From JBGQMW01 sp963769845 (GTDB taxonomy: Archaea; Thermoproteota; Bathyarchaeia; Bathyarchaeales; Bathycorpusculaceae): a stretch of 64,000 bases of DNA. Under the pieces are notes generated by a model, which was not told where the DNA came from, did not search any database, and saw only the letters and a program-made list of their open reading frames with translations. The translations under genes were made by a program, and so were the position numbers. Positions within the stretch are counted from its first letter, which is position 1. Each line of letters begins with the position of its first letter. The DNA lies in contig CAVYNL010000033.1 in assembly GCA_963769845.1 (NCBI GenBank), positions 62,001-126,000 of the forward strand. Reading direction: 5' to 3'. Shown piece by piece: positions 17,363 through 26,550 of this stretch.

Positions 17363-18088
17363 AATCTTCCTGCCTTCTTCTCTCAAATTGGCCTCAACGA
17401 TCTCGAAATACTCAGACAGAGCAGATTTCATCCTTGCAACCGGGTACATTGTTTCTTTAAACTTGTATTTGTGAAGCTGGTAGAGTCCATTTGGGAGTTT
17501 TTCAAAGACTCTGGAATCCCAAGTCAGCGTGTTGCCCTTCACTATCTCTTTGTCATAGTAGTATCCTTTGGCGAATTCTTTGACTGATGAAGTGGACCTG
17601 TTGTATTTTTGCAGCCAATGAATCGTATCTCTCAGCATTTTTGGAGTATACACGTCAAAGATGAACAGCCCCTCTCTGTTAAGATGCTCATTCACTGCTT
17701 TGAACGTTGATTTCCACTGGGCAAAGTCTTCCAGAAAGTTGACGGCATCGTTAGCAGAAAATATGACATCAAATTTCTCATCAATCTTGAAGTTATGCAT
17801 GCTGGAAACAAAGAACCTACCCCTTGGCATTCTCCTTCTGCAAACCTCAATGTAGTCTCTTTCGACGTCCAAGCCGTAGATAGCGTATCTCTCGGGAAGA
17901 TTAACCAAGACCTCTCCAATTCCGCAACCTATTTCCAGTATCTTCTTCGCCTGCTTGCGATATTCATTTACGGGTTCCAGCACATAGCGTGCCCTCTCCT
18001 TTGCTCCTTCCCTGCTTGCGAGTGATTCCCAAAAACTCACAAACGGTTTTGAGGTCTTGCCTCTGTGCTCATATTCGACCATGCACAA
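17339..18088 (-). CDS. class I SAM-dependent methyltransferase
   Basis: A 249-residue methyltransferase. Motif I is ILEIGCGIGEVLVNLP (about residues 50-65), motif II is YGLDVERDYIEVCRRR and motif IV is FDVIFSANDAVNFL; a C-terminal beta-strand domain completes the fold. Family members act on small molecules, sugars or lipids, and the substrate cannot be read from the sequence. It is convergent with the GNAT gene (24-bp overlap). The ATG at 18088 is preferred (MCMVEYEHRGKTSKPF). Confidence 0.85.
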   Translation of the reverse strand: MCMVEYEHRGKTSKPFVSFWESLASREGAKERARYVLEPVNEYRKQAKKILEIGCGIGEVLVNLPERYAIYGLDVERDYIEVCRRRMPRGRFFVSSMHNFKIDEKFDVIFSANDAVNFLEDFAQWKSTFKAVNEHLNREGLFIFDVYTPKMLRDTIHWLQKYNRSTSSVKEFAKGYYYDKEIVKGNTLTWDSRVFEKLPNGLYQLHKYKFKETMYPVARMKSALSEYFEIVEANLREEGRKILFICRKK

Positions 18089-18295
18089 CCCCCCAGACTC
18101 GCTAACAGCTAGTTTTGACCCAGATTGTATAAGACTTTGCTCAGCGCGCGCTTCTCGCTATAGTTTGGTTGCTTTCCTTCGCAACAGGCAATACCACGTC
18201 ACGCTAAAATTCTCCGACATCGGTCAGGCTTATGAGCAGCAGCTGAACGACAGACTCTTAAGTTGCTCAAGGCACTATTATAATCTGCGGTTAAC

Positions 18296-18637
18296 ATGGT
18301 AGAAAGAATAGAGATTTACATTAAGAATGAAAAAGTCGCTGTGCCCGTAGGTTTCGTCCGACCCGTGATCGACCACCCATGCCTTGACCGTAACATTTCA
18401 AGAGTCCAAAGAATACTGTCCGAGAACGACAGACTGGCCTTAGAATTCACAGAACAGTTCGCAAACGACAAAGGCCTGCCCGTCCAGGTCTACGACGTCC
18501 ACACCTTCAAAGGCAGACTGAAAGCCTGGCTGAAGAGAATAAGAACCACGCCTACGATAATAATTGGAACATCCAGAATCGAAGGAGAACTAACCCCAGA
18601 ACAACTCAAATGCAAGCTTCAATCATGCGCGACCTGA
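18296..18637 (+). CDS. thioredoxin-like fold protein lacking CxxC
   Basis: A 113-residue protein whose second half follows the thioredoxin fold: strand VQVYDVHT, helix FKGRLKAWLKRIR, then the cis-proline strand TPTIIIGTSRIEGELT and a final helix. The N-terminal active-site CxxC is absent; cysteines occur only at HPCLD and near the C-terminus (CKLQSC). It may be a redox-inactive or binding member, or use the C-terminal pair. No conserved neighbour gives a role. Confidence 0.6.
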   Translation: MVERIEIYIKNEKVAVPVGFVRPVIDHPCLDRNISRVQRILSENDRLALEFTEQFANDKGLPVQVYDVHTFKGRLKAWLKRIRTTPTIIIGTSRIEGELTPEQLKCKLQSCAT

Positions 18638-19178
18638 CAGCACAGCTTCACAAGCAACAATCAACGGCAATCACGTTTCCTGCACGATACTCAAGTGCAA
18701 ATCCTAAGGCCGAGCATCCTGAATGAGACTCATCTGCATCGACACACTGGCAGTAGTTGTCTGCCCCATCCCTGAACTAGACATGCTCTCCTGCACATTC
18801 ATGTCGACAAGGCGACAGGTACCGTACTCCAAGTGGATCTGCCCGTTCATGTTCACGCTCATAGAAACAGACCCGCTTGACACGTGAGCGCGCGCTATTG
18901 CCAACCAATATTTAGACTTTCTCATACATCCCAGATAGAAAACCCAAGATTAACTGACAGGTACAAAAGTCTCTTGACCAATAAACTGAGACTCCCGCCT
19001 ACAAGCATCCCGCGAGAATACAACACACGCCTCTCATCGAAATCCCGAGGACAGCCCACAACAGCCAAATAACGTACAGTCAAAACCCAAGCAGATGAAC
19101 AACTTTTCTGACTCCCGCAGCGAACCAGCAGAAAAACAAACATAAACCAGCAAGAACACAATAAGGCCCAACGAGCAA
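18638..19178. other. 541-bp interval with one doubtful small ORF
   Basis: The minus-strand frame 18704-18925 (or from ATG 18862) encodes a Met/Ser/Gln-rich peptide (MNGQIHLEYGTCRLV, then MNVQESMSSSGMGQ) behind a TATA-like TCTAAATATT at about 18906-18915. It has no known relatives that I recognise. The remainder (18926-19178) shows no gene, repeat or RNA fold I can support. Confidence 0.35.
18704..18862 (-). CDS. possible small Met/Ser-rich protein, unknown
   Basis: A 52-residue reading frame from ATG 18862 with the amphipathic strand-like pattern SVNMNGQIHLEYG and TTTASVSMQMSLIQ. A TATA-like element lies about 48 bp upstream. There is no ribosome site or family match, so this is a low-confidence call kept because no other feature explains the interval. 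Confidence 0.25.
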   Translation of the reverse strand: MSVNMNGQIHLEYGTCRLVDMNVQESMSSSGMGQTTTASVSMQMSLIQDARP

Positions 19179-19187
19179 GTGAGCAGC

Positions 19188-20369
19188 ATGTTTAACGAAA
19201 TCCTCAACCTCGTCAAAGAACACGAAACATGGCGCACCGAACAATGCCTCAACCTAATACCCTCAGAAAACATCATGAGCCCCCACGTACGAGCCCTCCT
19301 CTCATCAGAACTCGCCCACCGCTACACGGCAAGAGACCGCTTTTACATGGGCACGCAGTACACGGACAAGATCGAACAATACGGCGAAAAACTCGCAAGA
19401 CAACTCTTCAAAGCCGAAACCGCCGACCTCCGCCCCCTCTCAGGACACATAGCCGACCTCATCGTCCTGGCCAACCTGACAAAACCCGGCGACACCCTCA
19501 TGTGCATCAGCCCAACAGACGGCGGATACCCAGGAATGTGGAACGAAGGCCTAGCCGGCCTGCTCAAACTCAAAACCACTGCTTTCCCCTTCTCAAAAAA
19601 AGATATGAACATAAAAACTGAACAGGCCAAGCAAGCCATCCTCCGAGTCAAACCGAGAATAGTCATCTTCGGCGCCAGCCTCATCACATTCCCCCAACCA
19701 GTCAAAGAACTCGCCCAAACCGCAAGAGAAAATGGCGCCACAGTCGGCTACGACGGCTCACACGTCCTAGGCCTCATAGCAGGCCAACAATTCCAGGACC
19801 CACTCAGAGAAGGCGCCCAAGCACTCTTCGGCTCAACACACAAAACCTTTTTCGGCCCCCAAGGAGGCATAATCCTCGCCAACAAAGAACCAGGAGAAAC
19901 CCTCAAACAGAAAATCTACCCAGCCTTCGTAGACAATGCACACTGGAACCGTATAGCCGCCCTCACCTTGGCACTCGCCGAAGCAAAAAAATACGGTAAA
20001 GCATACGCAACGCAAGTCATACGCAACTCAAAAACCCTGGCCAAAGCCCTAGACGACTATGGCTTTCCCGTGATCTGCAAACACCTCGACTACACCAGCT
20101 CGCACCAGACGATCATAGACTACGGAAACTACGAAAAAGGAAGAACCATCGCCAGAAAACTCCAAAAAGCAAACATCATCACCGACTGCGTCATCCGCAT
20201 AGGCACAGACGAAATCACCAGACGCGGCATGAAACTACCCGAAATGATAAAGGTCGCCGAACTCCTCAAAAGAACCGTGATCGACGAAGAAAACCCCGAA
20301 AACATCAAAAAAGAAATAGTCAAACTCAACCGCCAATTCCAAAACGCCCAATACTGCTTCGAAAAATAG
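19188..20369 (+). CDS. glyA: serine hydroxymethyltransferase
   Basis: PLP enzyme interconverting serine and glycine with a one-carbon pterin carrier. Recognised by CLNLIPSENIMSP, FYMGTQYTDKIE, LRPLSGHIADL, YDGSHVLGLIAG and the PLP-lysine motif GSTHKTFFGPQGG (about residue 225). The length of 393-396 residues is a little short of bacterial GlyA but normal for divergent archaeal SHMT. The start could be GTG 19179 or ATG 19188; ATG is chosen. It begins a run of plus-strand genes with an unusually C-rich, G-poor sense strand. Confidence 0.9.
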   Translation: MFNEILNLVKEHETWRTEQCLNLIPSENIMSPHVRALLSSELAHRYTARDRFYMGTQYTDKIEQYGEKLARQLFKAETADLRPLSGHIADLIVLANLTKPGDTLMCISPTDGGYPGMWNEGLAGLLKLKTTAFPFSKKDMNIKTEQAKQAILRVKPRIVIFGASLITFPQPVKELAQTARENGATVGYDGSHVLGLIAGQQFQDPLREGAQALFGSTHKTFFGPQGGIILANKEPGETLKQKIYPAFVDNAHWNRIAALTLALAEAKKYGKAYATQVIRNSKTLAKALDDYGFPVICKHLDYTSSHQTIIDYGNYEKGRTIARKLQKANIITDCVIRIGTDEITRRGMKLPEMIKVAELLKRTVIDEENPENIKKEIVKLNRQFQNAQYCFEK

Positions 20370-20404
20370 CCCTCAGCCAAACGCAGCAGACAAGTGACCT
20401 TCTC

Positions 20405-21385
20405 TTGACAGCAACGGTCTGCCCCGAACTCGTCGAGGCCATGGAACGCCAAAAATACCATTTCGTAGGCAACCACTCAGCCGTAAAAAAATGCAGATGG
20501 CTCCACGAAACCCTCGTCCACAATCGCCCATGCTACAAACAGAAATTCTACGGCATCAACACCCACCAATGCATCCAAATGACCCCTGCAGCCTTCTACT
20601 GCACCCAACAATGCCTATTCTGCTGGAGGGCCCAAACCACAGACCTCAAAACAAAATGGGACGAAACCAAACTCCCCCAATGGGACGAACCCGAACACAT
20701 AATCGAAGGAAGCATCGAAGCCCAATACCAAATCCTCACAGGCTACAAAGCCAACCCCAAAGCAGACAAACAGAAAGTCAAAGAAGCCCAAACCCCACGC
20801 CACGCAGCCATCAGCCTAACAGGCGAACCCACACTCTACGAACACATAGGCACCCTAATTCAAGCCTTCCACAAAAAAGGCTTCACCACATTCCTCGTCA
20901 CAAACGGAACCCAACCCCAAACCCTATCAAGCCTAGAACAAGAACCCACACAACTTTACATCAGCCTCTGCGCCCCCGATGAACAAACATACAAACGAGT
21001 CTGCCGCCCCCAAACCCCAAACGCTTGGAAAAAAATCAACCAAACCCTCAGTCTGCTCCCCAGCTTCAAATGCCCAACCGTCATCCGCATGACACTCGCA
21101 GACAAACTCAACATGAAAAGCACACAAGCCTACGCTAGACTCATCCAAAAGGCAGAACCCACATACATCGAAACCAAAGCCTACATGCACATCGGCTACT
21201 CACGCCTACGCCTAACATACGAAAACACGCCCAGCCACACAAAAATAATACAGTTCGCCCACCAACTCGCAAAACAAACAAACTACAACCTCATAGACGA
21301 ATCAGCAGAAAGCCGCGTTGCACTCCTAAGCAAACTCCCAAAATCAAAACGACTAGACAACAACCAAACACTTATCAAACAATAA
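20405..21385 (+). CDS. taw1: tRNA 4-demethylwyosine synthase (radical SAM)
   Basis: Builds the imidazopurine tricycle of wyosine on m1G37 of tRNA-Phe, using pyruvate carbons. The radical-SAM cluster motif is CTQQCLFCW (CxxxCxxC). The N-terminal YHFVGNHSAVKKCRW and CYKQKFYGINTHQC provide the extra cysteines of a second iron-sulfur cluster, as in Taw1/TYW1. GEPTLY and the C-terminal IETKAYMHIGYSRLRL also match. The 326-residue length is standard. The start is TTG at 20405, 35 bp after SHMT; the next ATG would remove conserved N-terminal sequence. It works downstream of a Trm5-type G37 methyltransferase such as the one at 11600. Confidence 0.93.
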   Translation: MTATVCPELVEAMERQKYHFVGNHSAVKKCRWLHETLVHNRPCYKQKFYGINTHQCIQMTPAAFYCTQQCLFCWRAQTTDLKTKWDETKLPQWDEPEHIIEGSIEAQYQILTGYKANPKADKQKVKEAQTPRHAAISLTGEPTLYEHIGTLIQAFHKKGFTTFLVTNGTQPQTLSSLEQEPTQLYISLCAPDEQTYKRVCRPQTPNAWKKINQTLSLLPSFKCPTVIRMTLADKLNMKSTQAYARLIQKAEPTYIETKAYMHIGYSRLRLTYENTPSHTKIIQFAHQLAKQTNYNLIDESAESRVALLSKLPKSKRLDNNQTLIKQ

Positions 21386-21508
21386 CCAAACCCCGCGCCA
21401 CAGGCAACCTAATCGAACATCCCGTGAATCAAATGAGAACAAACCTTAAATATTGCCTCAACCATTACCCGTACTCTTATACCAACAATTAAATCGAGGT
21501 GTTAACAC

Positions 21509-21721
21509 ATGGTCAGTAATGGAAGAGGACGCCTGTTCAGACGCAAAGACGGCAAATACCTCATCTACATACCTAAAGACCTAGCCGAAGACAGCATGTT
21601 CCCATTCAAAGACTCAGACTCAATATCCGTCAAAGCAACCTTCAAACCAGGCGGAGAAAACAAACTTCTCATAGAAAAATGGAAAGAACCCGCGACAGAA
21701 CAAGGCGGAAAAAGCATATAG
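21509..21721 (+). CDS. small conserved archaeal protein, AbrB-like in style
   Basis: 70 residues, GRGRLFRRKDGKYLIYIPKD, then SMFPFKDSDSISVKATF. The short strand pattern with IPKDL resembles SpoVT/AbrB swapped-hairpin proteins, though this is only a resemblance. The expression signals are good: TATA-like CTTAAATATT at 21445-21454, GAGGTG at 21496-21501 and ATG 7 nt later. It may be a DNA- or RNA-binding protein; the function is not known to me. Confidence 0.6.
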   Translation: MVSNGRGRLFRRKDGKYLIYIPKDLAEDSMFPFKDSDSISVKATFKPGGENKLLIEKWKEPATEQGGKSI

Positions 21722-21793
21722 ACCTCGCATTCTCCATTTTCAAAGATAAGATATGATAAAATACCACAACAGCATATTCTACACCCAACCAGG

Positions 21794-22450
21794 GTGCCAA
21801 ACAAGTTGAACAACCTAAAACCAATTCTCGACACAATAAGAAAAGAGCTCCGCGACAAAGACGAAATCCGCGAAACAGCCCAAAAACAAATGCGCACCAT
21901 GCAGAGCTACTCCAAACAAGCAATCCTCCTCATCCACCAAAAACGCACAAAAGAAGCAGAAACCCTGCTCAAAAAAGCTCAGAAAATCCACACAAAACTA
22001 GATCAAACCTCAACAACACACCCAAGCATAATCTACGGCGGCCTATACAGCGCCGCACTCCAAGAATACAGTGAAGCAAACATATTCCAAACACTAGTAC
22101 AAGAAAACCAGTTCATAACCCCCGAAAAAATCAACGTACCCCCAACCGACTACATCCTCGGGCTAGCCGATGTAATAGGCGAATACAGACGTCTGGCACT
22201 AGACGCCCTGAGAGTCGGAAACGCTGAAAAAGGCGAGAAAAATCTCCAGACAATGGACGAAATATACACCGAACTCATGGCTATGGACGAATCCTACATG
22301 CTGGTCCCAGGCCTAAGAAGAAAATGTGACGTTGCCAGAAAAATCATCGAAATCACACGCGGGGACGTCACCCAAGAAATCAGAAGAAACGCCCTTGAAA
22401 AACACCTCAGAAGATTTGAAACGATACATAAGAGGAAAAACCAGACCTGA
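21794..22450 (+). CDS. translin-family nucleic-acid-binding protein
   Basis: A 218-residue all-helical protein of the translin/TRAX superfamily. The N-terminal helix IRKELRDKDEIRETAQKQ, the conserved EYSEANIFQTLVQ and the segment DYILGLADVIGEYRRLALDA with its acidic residues match archaeal translin. Such proteins form octameric rings that bind single-stranded RNA or DNA, and some are RNases. It starts with GTG and runs into endonuclease V 7 bp downstream, so they probably share a transcript. Confidence 0.88.
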   Translation: MPNKLNNLKPILDTIRKELRDKDEIRETAQKQMRTMQSYSKQAILLIHQKRTKEAETLLKKAQKIHTKLDQTSTTHPSIIYGGLYSAALQEYSEANIFQTLVQENQFITPEKINVPPTDYILGLADVIGEYRRLALDALRVGNAEKGEKNLQTMDEIYTELMAMDESYMLVPGLRRKCDVARKIIEITRGDVTQEIRRNALEKHLRRFETIHKRKNQT

Positions 22451-22456
22451 CAAAGC

Positions 22457-23137
22457 ATGGACAAGAATCCAGCTAAACCAGCTACTTTTTCAGTGAGAAC
22501 AGCCCATCGAGCACAACAGCGCATGTCCAAACTTCTCATCCTCGAAGACCAACTGCCTAGAAGAATCAGACACGTGGCAGGCATCGACGTTGCATATACA
22601 AAAAACACCTCTATCGCCGCAGCCGCAATCCTAGAATACGACTCACTCAAGCTGGAAGAAACACAAACAGCATCCTGCAAAACGCAACTCCCATACATCC
22701 CGACTCTGCTCGCCTTCAGAGAGATCATGCCCAGCACACAATGCATCGGAAAACTGCACATACAACCAGACGTATTTTTAGTCAACGGCCACGGCTACGC
22801 ACACCCCTACCATTGCGGACTCGCAAGCCACCTCGGCCTCGTACTGAAGAAACCCACCATAGGCGTAGCAAAAAACAAGCTCGTCGGAAAAATCCAAAAA
22901 CCCCAACAGAAAGTAGCCCTCATAACCCACAACGGCAAAACCATCGGCGCCAAACTCGAAATCAACCCGAAACACAAACCGATCTACGTCAGCGTCGGAC
23001 ACATGGTCTCCCTCCAAACAGCAATAAGGATCGTACAACAGACAACCCGCGACAACCACCTCCCCGAGCCTCTCCTCAAAGCACACCAAACTGCCACGGC
23101 AGAAAAACGAAAGACCAATATCCCATCACAAACCTAA
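22457..23137 (+). CDS. nfi: endonuclease V
   Basis: Cuts nucleic acid near deaminated adenine (inosine). The catalytic Asp is in HVAGIDVAY (about residue 43), the strand-separating wedge motif is PYIPTLLAFRE with the catalytic Glu, and VNGHGYAHP and GLASHLG complete the active site. It has 226 residues, as expected. The ATG at 22457 is 7 bp after the translin stop. It sits in a cluster of nucleic-acid-handling genes (translin, EndoV, HD hydrolase, OB-fold tRNA binder). Confidence 0.93.
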   Translation: MDKNPAKPATFSVRTAHRAQQRMSKLLILEDQLPRRIRHVAGIDVAYTKNTSIAAAAILEYDSLKLEETQTASCKTQLPYIPTLLAFREIMPSTQCIGKLHIQPDVFLVNGHGYAHPYHCGLASHLGLVLKKPTIGVAKNKLVGKIQKPQQKVALITHNGKTIGAKLEINPKHKPIYVSVGHMVSLQTAIRIVQQTTRDNHLPEPLLKAHQTATAEKRKTNIPSQT

Positions 23138-23148
23138 AACAAACACAA

Positions 23149-23868
23149 GTGAAGACCAACTTGCCAACATCAAAACTCAAGACACTAGCCACCAAAATAC
23201 GCGACAAAAACCTCAGAAAAAAAGTCAGCGAACTACTTGAAAACCCGACCTTTGAAATAGACGGCAAAACCTACAAAGCATTACCCCTTGAGACCGCACC
23301 AGCCGGCCTTTCTCATCATCACAATTACCCAGGCGGGTACATCGAACACGTCACATCAACAACAAACATCGCATTAGCTTTGTGCGACTCAGCCGAAAAA
23401 ATCTACCACGGCAAAGCAAACCGCGACCTCGTCATAGCGGGCGTCCTACTGCACGACATATTCAAAACAACAATGTACGCCAAGAACGAAAACGGAAGCT
23501 TCAGCTCCACGCCCTTAGCAGAGTACCTGGACCACTTGTCCTTGGCAACAGCAGAACTCGTAAGAAGAAACTTCCCACTTGAATTAGTACACATCGTAAC
23601 TGCCCACCACGGACAGTACGGGCCAATCAGACCGCGAACCCTCGAAGCTCTCATCTGCCACCTAGCAGACTTCACAGACTCAAGACTCAACGGAGAAGTA
23701 CTAAACGCGGCGCAATATCTTGCACGAAAAGCTACGGGACAAGAAATGTACGAACTAACGTCCAGCGAAGCCTTCGAAATAGTGCACTCGAAATCCATCG
23801 AAGGATGGAAAGGCCTAGTCAAGAAAGTCAACAAAATGAAGCAAAAAAGAAGAACACACAAAACTTAA
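23149..23868 (+). CDS. HD-domain phosphohydrolase
   Basis: A 239-residue metal-dependent phosphohydrolase. The HD metal ligands can be followed as HNYPGGYIEHV, VLLHDIFK, TAHHG and CHLADFTDSR. HD enzymes of this kind cleave nucleotides, cyclic nucleotides or RNA ends. The open frame extends far upstream over endonuclease V, but GTG 23149 just after the nfi stop gives a sensible start. It is probably cotranscribed with nfi. Confidence 0.85.
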   Translation: MKTNLPTSKLKTLATKIRDKNLRKKVSELLENPTFEIDGKTYKALPLETAPAGLSHHHNYPGGYIEHVTSTTNIALALCDSAEKIYHGKANRDLVIAGVLLHDIFKTTMYAKNENGSFSSTPLAEYLDHLSLATAELVRRNFPLELVHIVTAHHGQYGPIRPRTLEALICHLADFTDSRLNGEVLNAAQYLARKATGQEMYELTSSEAFEIVHSKSIEGWKGLVKKVNKMKQKRRTHKT

Positions 23869-23912
23869 TAGCAAACTACGTCAAGACCACACCAAGAAAG
23901 GGGACACACAAT

Positions 23913-24239
23913 ATGGAAATACCTTTCGCAGAATTCCAGAAACTCGACCTACGCATAGGAAGAATAACAGAAGCGAGCCAGATCCCAGGCTCACGCAACC
24001 TCATAAGAATGATAGTGGACTTCGGAAACGAGAAAAGACAAGCAGTAGCAGGACTCCTGCAGTGGTACAAGCCTGAACAACTCGTAGGCAAGAAAGGCGT
24101 CTTCATACTCAACTTGGAAAGAAGGAAACTAATGGGCATAGAATCCCAATGCATGATCTTCGCCGCAGAAGACAGCAAAGGAAACGTCGTAATCCTGCAA
24201 CCCGAAAAAGACGTTGCAGAAGGTAGCAAAATACACTAG
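23913..24239 (+). CDS. OB-fold tRNA-binding protein (MetRS C-terminal / CsaA-like)
   Basis: A 108-residue stand-alone EMAP-type tRNA-binding domain: FAEFQKLDLRIGRITEASQI, NEKRQAVAGLLQWY and RRKLMGIESQCMIFAAED are characteristic. In archaea such proteins act as a separate beta subunit of methionyl-tRNA synthetase or as tRNA chaperones. ATG 23913 follows AAAGGGG. The last 4 bases overlap the end of rfcL on the opposite strand. Confidence 0.9.
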   Translation: MEIPFAEFQKLDLRIGRITEASQIPGSRNLIRMIVDFGNEKRQAVAGLLQWYKPEQLVGKKGVFILNLERRKLMGIESQCMIFAAEDSKGNVVILQPEKDVAEGSKIH

Positions 24240-25495
24240 CCCATCAGCTTGACGATTGCTCCAGCCTTCTCCTCGCTTCCAACCAAATACCCAACCATTT
24301 CTTCATCCAAGACAAGCCACTTAGCCAAGCCTGCAGCCATCTCAGGATCACTCTCAAAGATTATCCGCAGATACGGAACGACTTCCTTCGAGGCCCTGAC
24401 AGCAGAGATGTGGCACCTGTGCTTGACCCTGTTTCCTATGCTCAGCCGCATCGCCCTTTCCGATCTGGAACGGGAAAGCATCTGAATACGCTCAGGAAAC
24501 TTGAAAGGAACCCACCCAGACACCCGACTATTCTTTCTGGCCAAAGCCACACCTGCAGTCATGTAATCAATGACGTAACGCATAAAACCCCAATCACGAG
24601 TCCTGCGGATTCGGCCCCGATACAAGTCAGCAATTGCCAAAGCATTCATCGCGTCAGCCAAATCATGCGAGTCACTCATGTGCGCAGGAACGTTCTCATA
24701 GATCCACTCAAAAAGCATGTCAACATCAACATCAGCCATGTCCACAGCGTGCTTGGCACCTGAACACGTCTTCCCGTACAATATCATCCTCAAAACATTG
24801 AAAATACTGTCCTGCCTATCACGGTACCCAAGCCAAGAAACATCCTCATACACAAGCTTTTTCTTCCCTTGGCCCAACGCCTGAAGGTCATTCACCGCCG
24901 AACGCACATCACCGCCAGACCGCTGAGCGATAAACTTCAAAGCCGCCTCATCAGCCTGAATGCCCTCGCTTTCACTTATCCGCTTCAGACATTTCGCAAC
25001 TTCACCCGCAGGCGGCCTCTTAAACTCCAACAGCAAACAGTAAACACGAAGAGTCGCAAAGCGAGGGTCATAAGCACTGTTCGCAATCAAGACAACCGGA
25101 CACTGCGCATTCTTCACAACATCACTAATCGCTTTGACCCCACCCCTGTCTGACGTGCCAGTCAAGCCGTCCAGCTCGTCTAAGAGAACGATCCGTTTTC
25201 CGCCGAACAAGGAACTGTACTGCGAAGCCAACCCCGCAAACCGGTTGACCGCCTCTTCAGTCCGATAATCACTCGAGTTCTTCTCGACAAACTCCATCGA
25301 CAAATCATGAGCCACTGCCTCAACAGTAACCGTCTTCCCAGTCCCAGGTGGGCCATACAAAAATGCAGCTCGTTTCTTGGGAACACCTTTTTCCCAAGAC
25401 TTCACCCAACCAACAAACTTCTCAATGGACTCAGAATTACCTACGATCTCAGCCAAAGACTTCGGCCTATGCTTGACAGTCCACGCGGCATACAA
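24236..25495 (-). CDS. rfcL: replication factor C large subunit
   Basis: Clamp-loader large subunit, loading PCNA at primer ends together with RfcS. AAA+ motifs: WTVKHRPKSLAEIVG at the N-terminus, Walker A GPPGTGKT, Walker B LLDELDGLTG, sensor I region VLIANSAYDP and an SGGDVRSAVNDLQAL sensor II. It lacks a long lysine-rich C-terminal tail with PIP box at the very end, but has a helical collar domain. The start is TTG at 25495 (no ATG fits the conserved beginning). It follows rfcS by 11 bp on the minus strand, the usual archaeal pairing. Confidence 0.94.
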   Translation of the reverse strand: MYAAWTVKHRPKSLAEIVGNSESIEKFVGWVKSWEKGVPKKRAAFLYGPPGTGKTVTVEAVAHDLSMEFVEKNSSDYRTEEAVNRFAGLASQYSSLFGGKRIVLLDELDGLTGTSDRGGVKAISDVVKNAQCPVVLIANSAYDPRFATLRVYCLLLEFKRPPAGEVAKCLKRISESEGIQADEAALKFIAQRSGGDVRSAVNDLQALGQGKKKLVYEDVSWLGYRDRQDSIFNVLRMILYGKTCSGAKHAVDMADVDVDMLFEWIYENVPAHMSDSHDLADAMNALAIADLYRGRIRRTRDWGFMRYVIDYMTAGVALARKNSRVSGWVPFKFPERIQMLSRSRSERAMRLSIGNRVKHRCHISAVRASKEVVPYLRIIFESDPEMAAGLAKWLVLDEEMVGYLVGSEEKAGAIVKLMG

Positions 25496-25506
25496 GAGGA
25501 GGACAC

Positions 25507-26466
25507 CTACCCCTTGCTCTTCAACTCGTCCCCAGCTTCAACAAGCTTAGCCAGCAAGGCACTCAACTGAACCTCTTCATCTGCACCCTCAACAAGCCTG
25601 TAATCCACTTCCCCAACAACATCCGCCAGCCTAATCTTCCACTGTTCAGGAATCTCCGCCCTGAAAAGCTCAGTGTGAATCTGGCGAATTAGGTCACTGC
25701 CAGCAACGCCATACTTCTGTATCATATCCCGCAGCAGTCCTCTTGCTTCCGTGAAATTACCGTCCATAGCCGCCTTGATCATTTTCTGCACATCCGCAGG
25801 ATGCGCCCTCCCAGTGATAGAGTAGATGACTTTCGCATCAACAGGCTTCCCCAACGACGCCGACGCCTGCAAGGTATTAATCGCCCTCCGTAAATCCCCC
25901 CCGCAAACCTCAAAAATAGCGTTCAAACCCTCCGCTGACAATTTCACCTTCTCCTTCTCAGCAATCTCTTTCAAACAACAATCATGCTCTTCCCTTGGCA
26001 AATACGTAAAACGGAAAGGAGCACACCTCGACTGAATAGGCTCAATAATCTTCCCGCTATAATTAGCGCACATGATGAACCGGCACGTCTCAGTAAAACG
26101 CTCCATCGTCCGCCTCAAAGCCTGCTGCGCATCAGAAGTCATATTATCAGCCTCATCCAAAATCATAATCTTAAACGGAATCTCACCAATAGACTTCACC
26201 CGCGCAAAAGTCTTAACAGTATCCCGGACAACATCGATCCCTCTCTCATCGCTCGCGTTCAACTCCATAAGATGCTCCCTGTAAACATCACCATAAAGGT
26301 CCCTCGCCAAACAAAGAGCCGCCGTAGTCTTACCAGTTCCAGGCGGCCCAGCGAAAATACAGTGCGGCACATTCCTAGACCGGGCAAAACTCTTCAAACG
26401 CTCTATAATATCCTTCTGATCAACAACATCCCCTAACGTTTTCGGGCGGTACTTCTCGGCCCACAT
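25507..26466 (-). CDS. rfcS: replication factor C small subunit
   Basis: AAA+ clamp-loader subunit. MWAEKYRPKTLGDVVDQ begins the conserved region, Walker A is GPPGTGKT, Walker B is ILDEADNM, the arginine finger lies in the SRC motif (QSRCAPFRF), and CGGDLRRAINTLQ is sensor II. The frame is open to ATG 26514 (16 extra residues), but a TATA element on the minus strand (about 26528-26536) would place the transcript start downstream of that codon, so ATG 26466 is preferred. It is paired with rfcL. Confidence 0.94.
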   Translation of the reverse strand: MWAEKYRPKTLGDVVDQKDIIERLKSFARSRNVPHCIFAGPPGTGKTTAALCLARDLYGDVYREHLMELNASDERGIDVVRDTVKTFARVKSIGEIPFKIMILDEADNMTSDAQQALRRTMERFTETCRFIMCANYSGKIIEPIQSRCAPFRFTYLPREEHDCCLKEIAEKEKVKLSAEGLNAIFEVCGGDLRRAINTLQASASLGKPVDAKVIYSITGRAHPADVQKMIKAAMDGNFTEARGLLRDMIQKYGVAGSDLIRQIHTELFRAEIPEQWKIRLADVVGEVDYRLVEGADEEVQLSALLAKLVEAGDELKSKG

Positions 26467-26550
26467 CTCAAAACTCAATTCGAGTCTGCCTCCCAGCCTA
26501 TACGTTACTTCCATGCGCTAATAAAAGTATATTTAGAACAAAACTGTGGG

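Noticed and set aside
22741..23148. N-terminal extension of the HD-hydrolase frame over endonuclease V
   Set aside because: The stretch is Arg/Pro/Thr-rich shadow sequence; nfi has all its catalytic motifs in the other frame and GTG 23149 is a proper start.
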